A stretch of 12,048 nucleotides of DNA from Bacteroidota bacterium (GTDB lineage: Bacteria > Bacteroidota > Ignavibacteria > Ignavibacteriales > Melioribacteraceae), in the NCBI GenBank assembly GCA_023381535.1, contig JAMCSN010000135.1:1-12048 (forward strand), written 5' to 3'. The notes under the pieces were generated by a model. The model searched no databases, was not told the DNA's origin, and saw only the letters and a list, made by a program, of their open reading frames with translations. Shown here piece after piece: positions 6,521 through 12,048 of this stretch; positions within the stretch are counted from its first letter, which is position 1; each line of letters begins with the position of its first letter. A program made the translations under genes and the position numbers.

Positions 6521-7512
6521 TACTGGAAGTCCGACCGGAAAAAAATAAAAATATTGACTGGTTAGCCGAGCAGACAAAACAGTTGCTCTCAGATCAAAAA
6601 AAATCTTGGCCATTACTAAATAAAAACTACGAAAACTTATCACTCGTTCAGACACGCACTTTTGAGTTTGACGGATTCGAAGTTGACGTGCAATTCAATC
6701 CCGAGAGAATAAAATCATCCAACGCCGATGTTTCCAAAGAAGCCATTAACGGTCGGCAATGTTTCCTTTGTTTGGAAAATTTACCCGATGAACAAAACGG
6801 ACTTGCGACAAACAACTTTCTAATTCTATGTAATCCTTATCCAATCTTTCCTGAACATTTTACAATAGCGAGAAGAAATCACGAGCCGCAATCAATCGAA
6901 AATTCTTTCGAGGAGTTGTTAGACTTTTCTCATGAACTTGGCAAGCACTATACGTTATTTTACAACGGGCCGCGTTGCGGGGCTTCTGCGCCGGATCATC
7001 TGCACTTTCAAGCGGCAGCAAAAAACATTATGCCGTTGGAACGGCAGTTCGACGGTATTATCAATAAGTACTCAACGGCGGTTTTCAGCAACGGAAATAC
7101 TGAAATCCATTTAATTGAAGACAGCCTGCGAAGTTTTATTTCATTTGAATCAAGAAATAAACGAGAGTTACTCTCAACCTTTTTCGTTTTTCTCAATGCG
7201 ATGAAAAAAGCTTTTCCTTTGGAAGATGAACCGATGATGAACATAACCGCTTCCTTTGAGCATGGGATTTGGCGTGTTTTTGTTTTTCCACGCAACGTTC
7301 ACAGACCAAAGCAATTTTTTTCTAAAGAAGAAAATCAACTACTTATTAGCCCGGCAGCAGTAGATTTATGCGGATTGATTATAACTCCCCGTAAAGAAGA
7401 TTTTGAAAAAATAACCCGCGGCGACATAATCGATATATTTAAACAGATCACAATTACAAAAGAGCATTTTGAATTTTTGCGGAAGAAATTAGGCGAGGCG
7501 TTTACTTTCTAA
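6517..7512 (+). CDS. DUF4922 protein, GalT/GDP-galactose-phosphorylase-like (HIT superfamily)
   Basis: This 331-residue protein carries the features I associate with DUF4922. It has CFLC at 82-85 (a CxxC like the zinc site of GalT), [18 protein letters not shown] at 101-118, [19 protein letters not shown] at 148-166, and a late FPRNVHRP near H262. The H161-x-H163-x-Q165 motif corresponds to the HxHxQ catalytic motif of GalT, ApaII-type Ap4A phosphorylases and plant VTC2 GDP-galactose phosphorylases. In those enzymes the second His forms the nucleotidyl intermediate. A nucleotidyltransferase or phosphorylase acting on a nucleoside-diphosphate sugar or a dinucleotide is therefore the best guess; the substrate is unknown. 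The ATG overlaps the TGA of the glycosyltransferase, indicating translational coupling. No signal peptide or membrane segment is present, so it is cytosolic. The gene ends 19 bases from the convergent receiver-PP2C gene, with no visible terminator between them. Confidence 0.85.
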   Translation: MILEVRPEKNKNIDWLAEQTKQLLSDQKKSWPLLNKNYENLSLVQTRTFEFDGFEVDVQFNPERIKSSNADVSKEAINGRQCFLCLENLPDEQNGLATNNFLILCNPYPIFPEHFTIARRNHEPQSIENSFEELLDFSHELGKHYTLFYNGPRCGASAPDHLHFQAAAKNIMPLERQFDGIINKYSTAVFSNGNTEIHLIEDSLRSFISFESRNKRELLSTFFVFLNAMKKAFPLEDEPMMNITASFEHGIWRVFVFPRNVHRPKQFFSKEENQLLISPAAVDLCGLIITPRKEDFEKITRGDIIDIFKQITITKEHFEFLRKKLGEAFTF

Positions 7513-7531
7513 ACTGCTTACCGAGTATAAC

Positions 7532-8677
7532 TCACAACGTTTTTATGGCAATCACACTTACATCGTCTTCAAGTTCTCCGCCGGCATAAGAAAGAATTTC
7601 TTTTTTCAACTGTTCAATTGAGTCTTCGTTTGGATTCAAGGTGCCGAGAAAATCAACCAATCTTTCTTCTTGATAAAGCTGACCCTCTTTGTTGCGCGCT
7701 TCGGTTACACCATCGGTAAGCAAAAAGAGTTCGTCGCCGCTATTCAATTTAATTTCATGATCTTCGTACTCGCCGGATTTACTGAACCCAAGCAGAACGC
7801 CTTTTGATATAATTCTTTCAACCGTTTTAGATTTGTAAATCATCGGCAAGTCGCCGGCGCCGGAATAGCGCGCCGTTTTATTTTGGTTATCAATAATAAT
7901 TATGGAAAGCGTGATGAACACTTCCGAAATTCTTTCGTCCTTATACACCGATTCGTTCACCTTGTGCAGAATATGACTCGGCATATAATCTTTCGACGAT
8001 TCCAAAACAAACCGTGCGGCGCTTCTTACGTAACCCGCATAGGCAATGGCAAAATACCAAGCTCCCCATCGTTTGCCCATTACATCACCCATTATTATTG
8101 CAAGATGGTTTTCATCCATCAGGAAATAATCAATGAAATCTCCGCCGGGAACGTTTTTGAAAGGCATGTGCCAGTGTTTGATTGCGAATCCGTCGAACTT
8201 CGGATATTCATCCGGGACAACTTTTGCGCCCATCGTGTCTGCGGCTTTCTGGACTTCATCAACAACTTTTACTCTTTCTTTCTCCAGACTTTTTAGTATT
8301 GCCGATACTTTTGCAATCACAACTTTGGGACTGGAAGTTTTAATGATATAATCTTCGATCTCAAGATCAAACCCTTGAAGAATGTCTTCCTCTTCCCCTT
8401 TTGCAGTCAGAAAAACAAACGGGATTTTTTTCAGTTCCGGATTTTGCAGGAGAAGTTTTCTGAATTCATAGCCGTCAACCTCGGGCATCATAACATCGCT
8501 GATAATCAAATCCGGGTGGTTCTTTTCCGCAAGTTCAAGTCCTTCCCTGCCGTTTGTTGCAACTTCGCAATGGAATCCAGCTTTGGCTAAATTGAAGCTA
8601 AAAAGTTTTGCTATATTAAATTCGTCTTCTACGAGAAGGATATTGCCATTTTTTTTGTCGTTGCTTTGCTGTGCCAC
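7532..8677 (-). CDS. Receiver-PP2C (RsbU/SpoIIE-type) serine phosphatase
   Basis: This 381-residue response regulator has a phosphatase output. Residues about 12-130 form a receiver: E17-D18-E19, phospho-acceptor D61 in ISDVMMPE, T91 in FLTAK, and K113. The usual KP is K-T here (YIIKTSSP). A helical linker at about 130-155 leads into a SpoIIE/PP2C domain at about 160-380. Its metal-binding acids are all present: D180 in VPGGDF, D198 in GDVMGK, D322 in TDGVTEA and D371/D372 in EDDVSV. It should dephosphorylate a phospho-Ser STAS protein when its receiver is activated, and the gene immediately upstream encodes such a protein. Unlike HsbR of Pseudomonas there is no C-terminal kinase module. The start is GTG with no clear Shine-Dalgarno site, 47 bases after the STAS gene, so it is probably the last gene of the minus-strand operon. 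Confidence 0.93.
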   Translation of the reverse strand: MAQQSNDKKNGNILLVEDEFNIAKLFSFNLAKAGFHCEVATNGREGLELAEKNHPDLIISDVMMPEVDGYEFRKLLLQNPELKKIPFVFLTAKGEEEDILQGFDLEIEDYIIKTSSPKVVIAKVSAILKSLEKERVKVVDEVQKAADTMGAKVVPDEYPKFDGFAIKHWHMPFKNVPGGDFIDYFLMDENHLAIIMGDVMGKRWGAWYFAIAYAGYVRSAARFVLESSKDYMPSHILHKVNESVYKDERISEVFITLSIIIIDNQNKTARYSGAGDLPMIYKSKTVERIISKGVLLGFSKSGEYEDHEIKLNSGDELFLLTDGVTEARNKEGQLYQEERLVDFLGTLNPNEDSIEQLKKEILSYAGGELEDDVSVIAIKTL

Positions 8678-8724
8678 GGTTAATCCAGAATATTTTCGTT
8701 GTTAACTCACCCCCGTTGGAATTT

Positions 8725-9066
8725 CTATTTGCTAAAACTTTTTATTGCGTCTTGCAGATTAGAATAAGATTCAAAAACTCTAAACAATCTGGTTAATTCG
8801 AACATAGAGCGTACTGCGGGTTTGAATCCAACTAATTTTAAATCTCCATTTAGTTTTGCAACTTTCTTCAGCGTGTTAACTATAACGCCTAAAAAGGTAG
8901 AGTCCAAAAACTCAACGGAAGTAAGATCGATAATAATTTTCTTGTATCCTTCCGACATTCGTTCGCCCACGTTCAACTTCAGTTCTTCCGCTTCATACAG
9001 CGTAGCTCTGTCAATATTCACTATTTCAACGGCAATGTCGTCAATAGTTTCTTCAATGATTATCAT
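8725..9066 (-). CDS. STAS-domain anti-sigma factor antagonist (RsbV/SpoIIAA-like)
   Basis: This 113-residue single-domain protein has the STAS fold and the usual length of SpoIIAA/RsbV proteins. Key features are IIIDLTSVEFLDSTFLG at 44-60, in which S56 after D55 is the expected phosphorylation site, followed by the helix VIVNTLKKVAK and the strand LKLVGFKP. In known partner-switching systems the unphosphorylated form binds an anti-sigma kinase and frees its target, and a PP2C phosphatase restores the unphosphorylated form. The next gene downstream encodes such a phosphatase. No RsbW-type kinase is seen in the window. The ATG start is supported by GAGGAA eight bases upstream. It lies 27 bases after the NtrC-type regulator gene, so it is cotranscribed with the two-component genes. 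Confidence 0.93.
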   Translation of the reverse strand: MIIIEETIDDIAVEIVNIDRATLYEAEELKLNVGERMSEGYKKIIIDLTSVEFLDSTFLGVIVNTLKKVAKLNGDLKLVGFKPAVRSMFELTRLFRVFESYSNLQDAIKSFSK

Positions 9067-9093
9067 CGATATGTTTCCTCAATTTAAAATCAA

Positions 9094-10476
9094 TTATTCT
9101 TTTGGAGATTCAATTTTATATTTATCCATCAACCGGTAAAGTGTAGCGCGCCCGATTTTCAATTTCCTCGCGGCTTCAACAATGTTGCCGCTAGTTGTTC
9201 TTAGTGCGTGCCGGATTGCCTGTTCTTTCAGCTTCTCAAAGGGAATTACCGGAGATTCCTCCCCGAATAAAACCGCGTTGGAACCGAGATTACTATTTCC
9301 GGCATTCGAGATATAGTTTGCCGGCAAAACATCAACATCTATTAATTCTTTATCAGTAAGAATCATACATCGTTCAATAGTATTTTCCAGCTCGCGTACA
9401 TTGCCGGGCCAATCATAATCATAAACCACTTTCAATGCCGGTTTGGCAAAGCCCTTTATCTGCTTTCCAAGTTTATGATTGAAGTGCTCGACAAAGTGAT
9501 TGACCAGCACAACAATATCGCTCCTCCGCTCGCGAAGCGGCGGTATGTGAATCGGGAACGAACTCAACCTGTAATAAAGATCTTCTCTAAAACTTTTACT
9601 CTCAACAGCAGCTTTCAGATCCCGATTAGTCGCGGAAATAATTCTCACATCTGTTTTAATAAGTTCGTTGCCGCCGATTCGTTCAAATTCTTTCTGCTGA
9701 ATCACTCTCAATATTTTTGCTTGCAGCGACATTTCCATTTCGCCGATTTCGTCGAGGAAGATCGTTCCACCTTTGGCAAGTTCAAACTTACCAATCTTTC
9801 TTTGATGAGCGCCGGTGAAAGAACCTTTTTCGTGTCCGAACAATTCGCTTTCAAGAAGTTCGCGCGGAATTGATGCGCAGTTTACAACAACAAACGGAGC
9901 GTTTTTTCTTTTCCCGTTAAAATGAATTGCGCGTGCTATTAATTCTTTTCCGGTACCGCTTTCGCCGGTGATTAAAACAGTAATGTCGTTATCAAGAACT
10001 TTCGAAATCATTTTGAAAGCATCTTGCATTTTTCGATCGGCGGAGATAATGTTATCGAAGCTGTATTCGCGCTGTAAATTTTCCTTTAGCTTTTCAAGTT
10101 CTTTTTCCAGATCATAATTTTTGATTGCATTTCTGATTGCCGGTTCAAGTCTATTTTTATCGATTGGTTTCGGAAAATAATCGAATGCACCGAGACGAAT
10201 TGATTCCAATGCAACTTCAACACTGCCCTGCGCAGAAAGCATTATGACAGGCAGGTTAGGATATTTTTGCTTAATGCGTCCGAGCACCTCGTTGCCGTGA
10301 ATATCCGGAAGCATAATATCCAAAAGAATAAGATCGGGATTTTCATTCAACGAACTAAGCGCTTCGGCTCCGGTCGTAAATGTCTTCGTGTTATACTCCC
10401 ACTGGTTCTTAACCCAATGAGTCAGCATTTTTAAGATTGAGTCTTCGTCATCAATGATGAAGATTAGTTTTTCCAA
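9094..10476 (-). CDS. NtrC-family sigma54-dependent response regulator
   Basis: This 460-residue activator has the standard three domains. The receiver at 1-120 has D9/D10/E11, phospho-acceptor D53 in LLDIMLPD, S81 where Thr or Ser is usual, and K103 in FPKP. The AAA+ domain at about 142-372 has Walker A GESGTGKE (171-178), the sigma54-contact loop GSFTGA (218-223, with Ser in place of the canonical first Ala), Walker B GGTIFLDEIGE (236-246), and DLYYRLSSFPIHIPPLRER with the arginine fingers. A Fis-type helix-turn-helix lies at about 428-454 (GNIVEAARKLKIGRATLYRLM). It opens promoters with sigma54 after phosphorylation by the kinase whose gene ends 19 bases upstream. The start is TTG, supported by GAGG five bases before it. 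No -24/-12 promoter (TGGCAC-N5-TTGC) was seen in the gaps of this window, so its targets are elsewhere or were missed by eye. Confidence 0.95.
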   Translation of the reverse strand: MEKLIFIIDDEDSILKMLTHWVKNQWEYNTKTFTTGAEALSSLNENPDLILLDIMLPDIHGNEVLGRIKQKYPNLPVIMLSAQGSVEVALESIRLGAFDYFPKPIDKNRLEPAIRNAIKNYDLEKELEKLKENLQREYSFDNIISADRKMQDAFKMISKVLDNDITVLITGESGTGKELIARAIHFNGKRKNAPFVVVNCASIPRELLESELFGHEKGSFTGAHQRKIGKFELAKGGTIFLDEIGEMEMSLQAKILRVIQQKEFERIGGNELIKTDVRIISATNRDLKAAVESKSFREDLYYRLSSFPIHIPPLRERRSDIVVLVNHFVEHFNHKLGKQIKGFAKPALKVVYDYDWPGNVRELENTIERCMILTDKELIDVDVLPANYISNAGNSNLGSNAVLFGEESPVIPFEKLKEQAIRHALRTTSGNIVEAARKLKIGRATLYRLMDKYKIESPKE

Positions 10477-10495
10477 ATTCGCCTCGATAGAATTG

Positions 10496-12048
10496 CTATT
10501 TCGGTAATCTAATTATAAATGTTGTGCCTTTGTTCACTTCGCTGCGGACTTTGATAAATCCTTTGTGCAAATCTACAATTTGTTTTACGGTTACTAAGCC
10601 GAATCCTGTTCCGCCGATTTGCGTTGTTACTCTTTGGACCTTACTGAATTTCTGGAACAGATTTGTTAAATCTTTTTCGGGAATGCCAATGCCCGTATCC
10701 GTAATTGCGATTTCAACTTCCTTTCCAAAATCTTGAACAAGGATAGAAATTCTTCCCCCGTTATTAGTAAACTTTGTTGCGTTCGAAAGTAAATTTCCAA
10801 AGACTTTTGTGAGTCTTTCCTTATCCGCATTAATGATAATCTTTTCCGAAGGATATTCCTTGGAAAGGATGAGACTTTTTTCGTTTAACTGTCTTTCAAC
10901 ACTTTTCGCAACCACATCCAGAAGTTCTACAAGGTTGAGCTGTTCTTTGCTCAGCTCTTCTTCACCGGATTCAAGTTTTGAAAAGTCAAGAAGATCATTG
11001 ATAAGCTTAGCCAATCTCTTTCCTTCTGCCAGAATAATTTGGCTGAATTCAAGAACCGTCTCCTGGGGCAATTCGGTGTCGGATAGAATTGTCTCTGCAA
11101 AACCAACGATGGATGCCAACGGTGTTCTAAGCTCGTGAGAAACATTCGAGATGAATTCGCTCTTCAATTTATTCAGTTCTTCAAGCACGGTTATTTTGTG
11201 CCGCGCTCTTTCCCGCTCGATTGATATAATTCTGTTTGCTTCAATAAATTTAGCGTTAAGATCTCTAATTTTTTGTTCGTCTAATTTTCTGCCTGAAATA
11301 TTTCTGCCGATACCAAGCATGCCGGAAACTTCGCCATCGGAAATCATGGGGTTGGAACGGATTTCGAACGCAACTTCTTTATCGAACCGATCCAGAAAAT
11401 TTGTTTCAACTGTTGTAACTCCCTTTGAACTTAATATCCTGCTGAATGCCTCTGCAATTTTAGCTTCATCTTCTTTGCTTACAAAATCAAGGAAATGTTT
11501 TCCAATCATTTCCTCCGGCGTGTAGCCGAGCACACTCGCACCATTTTTATTCACCATACCGAAATAACCAAATCCATCCAGAACAAATAATAAATCGTCG
11601 GCTGTATCTATCAGAAGTCTGAACCGTTCCTCCGAGCGTTCGAGATGCAACTGCGTTTTCTTTTCTTCAGTAATATCCTGTATCACGCCAACTATGCGGA
11701 CGATCTTGTTATTCTTGATGATTGGAACACCGGAATGACGAACCCAGTGTTCTTTTCCAAAACGGTCCCTCATCCGATATTCTATAACATTGTCTTCGCC
11801 AGCACGCAATTTTTTGATAAACTCTTTAAACTCGCCAAAATGTTCCGGTGCAATTGTTCTTAGAACGTGAATCTTATCCTTGTAAATTTCTTCCGGGGAA
11901 AAACCGAACAAGGTGCGTGCCGCTTCGGTTATGTAATTATACTCCGAACCTTCGGCATTTGTAGAATACAATACAGCATTTATAGTGTTAATTGTTTCCA
12001 ACAAGATCGGAACGATTTCGGAATTAATTTCAAAATTTTTCTGCGGTA
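10496..12048 (-). CDS. PAS-PAS sensor histidine kinase, 5' end outside the window
   Basis: The frame stays open past an internal TTG at 12002-12004 to the right edge, adding at least QKNFEINSEIVPIL, so that TTG is not the start and the gene is partial. Counting from that codon as residue 1, PAS domain 1 spans about 1-115 (ending GVIQDITEEKK) and PAS domain 2 about 124-240 (ERFRLLIDTADDLLFVLDG .. GRNISGRK). A coiled-coil linker runs at about 240-282. HisKA has H290 in FISNVSHELRTPL. The ATPase has N404/N408 in FGNLLSNATKF, D436 in DTGIGIP, and G2 box GTGFGL at 465-470. All catalytic boxes are intact. No membrane segment lies in the visible part, so sensing here is cytosolic; a transmembrane or further PAS/GAF region may lie upstream. 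It is the first visible gene of the operon and the probable phospho-donor for the NtrC-type regulator, and possibly also for the receiver-PP2C protein. Confidence 0.94.
   Translation of the reverse strand, partial: PQKNFEINSEIVPILLETINTINAVLYSTNAEGSEYNYITEAARTLFGFSPEEIYKDKIHVLRTIAPEHFGEFKEFIKKLRAGEDNVIEYRMRDRFGKEHWVRHSGVPIIKNNKIVRIVGVIQDITEEKKTQLHLERSEERFRLLIDTADDLLFVLDGFGYFGMVNKNGASVLGYTPEEMIGKHFLDFVSKEDEAKIAEAFSRILSSKGVTTVETNFLDRFDKEVAFEIRSNPMISDGEVSGMLGIGRNISGRKLDEQKIRDLNAKFIEANRIISIERERARHKITVLEELNKLKSEFISNVSHELRTPLASIVGFAETILSDTELPQETVLEFSQIILAEGKRLAKLINDLLDFSKLESGEEELSKEQLNLVELLDVVAKSVERQLNEKSLILSKEYPSEKIIINADKERLTKVFGNLLSNATKFTNNGGRISILVQDFGKEVEIAITDTGIGIPEKDLTNLFQKFSKVQRVTTQIGGTGFGLVTVKQIVDLHKGFIKVRSEVNKGTTFIIRLPK

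Noticed and set aside
7513..7531. Terminator between the convergent DUF4922 and receiver-PP2C genes
   Set aside because: The 19-base gap has no stem-loop or T-run that I can see.
7883..8296. Plus-strand ORF of 137 codons opposite the receiver-PP2C gene
   Set aside because: It is antisense to conserved PP2C and receiver motifs; the protein is rich in His, Phe and Arg without family signs, typical of an antisense shadow.
9475..9873. Plus-strand ORF of 132 codons opposite the NtrC-type regulator
   Set aside because: It overlaps the AAA+ domain on the other strand and shows no motif or ribosome binding site.
11151..11525. Plus-strand ORF of 124 codons opposite the PAS histidine kinase
   Set aside because: It is a Ser/Leu-rich antisense frame over the PAS domain and kinase linker, without support.
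12002..12004. TTG as the start codon of the PAS histidine kinase
   Set aside because: The frame remains open to the window edge with sensible residues upstream, so this codon is an internal leucine and the gene is cut by the window.

Overview
The window looks like chromosomal DNA of a Bacteroidota/Ignavibacteriota-type bacterium. The signs are a type IX secretion (T9SS) C-terminal sorting tail at the left edge, PorT/OmpA-like outer-membrane beta-barrel genes whose signal peptides end 'QA|Q', moderate AT-richness, weak or absent Shine-Dalgarno sites on several genes, and a DUF4922 (GalT/HIT-like) gene. An Ignavibacteria-like lineage fits best, but this is an inference from protein style; there is no rRNA or other marker gene.

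Layout: (1) 1-113 is the end of a T9SS cargo protein. (2) 153-2259 is a two-gene OmpR-type response regulator and CusS-like membrane histidine kinase operon. (3) 2442-3738 holds two tandem outer-membrane beta-barrel genes behind a sigma70-like promoter candidate, closed by a strong bidirectional terminator at 3761-3791. (4) 3793-4709, minus strand, has an RlpA-like septal/cell-wall protein preceded by a small secreted protein of unknown function. (5) 4710-5050 is a mostly unassigned stretch with inverted repeats and a doubtful minus-strand ORF. (6) 5051-7512, plus strand, is a translationally coupled pair: a protein with two GT-A-like glycosyltransferase modules and a DUF4922 protein with a GalT/GDP-galactose-phosphorylase-like HxHxQ motif. 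(7) 7532 to the right edge, minus strand, is a four-gene signalling operon transcribed in the order tandem-PAS histidine kinase (5' end outside the window), NtrC-type sigma54 activator, STAS anti-anti-sigma protein, and receiver-PP2C (RsbU-like) phosphatase.

The two regions most worth a second look are the coupled glycosyltransferase-phosphorylase pair, which suggests an uncharacterised sugar-nucleotide or glycan pathway, and the four-gene operon. That operon joins a sigma54 two-component system to the phosphatase/antagonist half of a partner-switching system, with no RsbW-type kinase visible. Several minus-strand genes start with TTG or GTG. I saw no rRNA, tRNA, CRISPR, insertion sequence or prophage genes.
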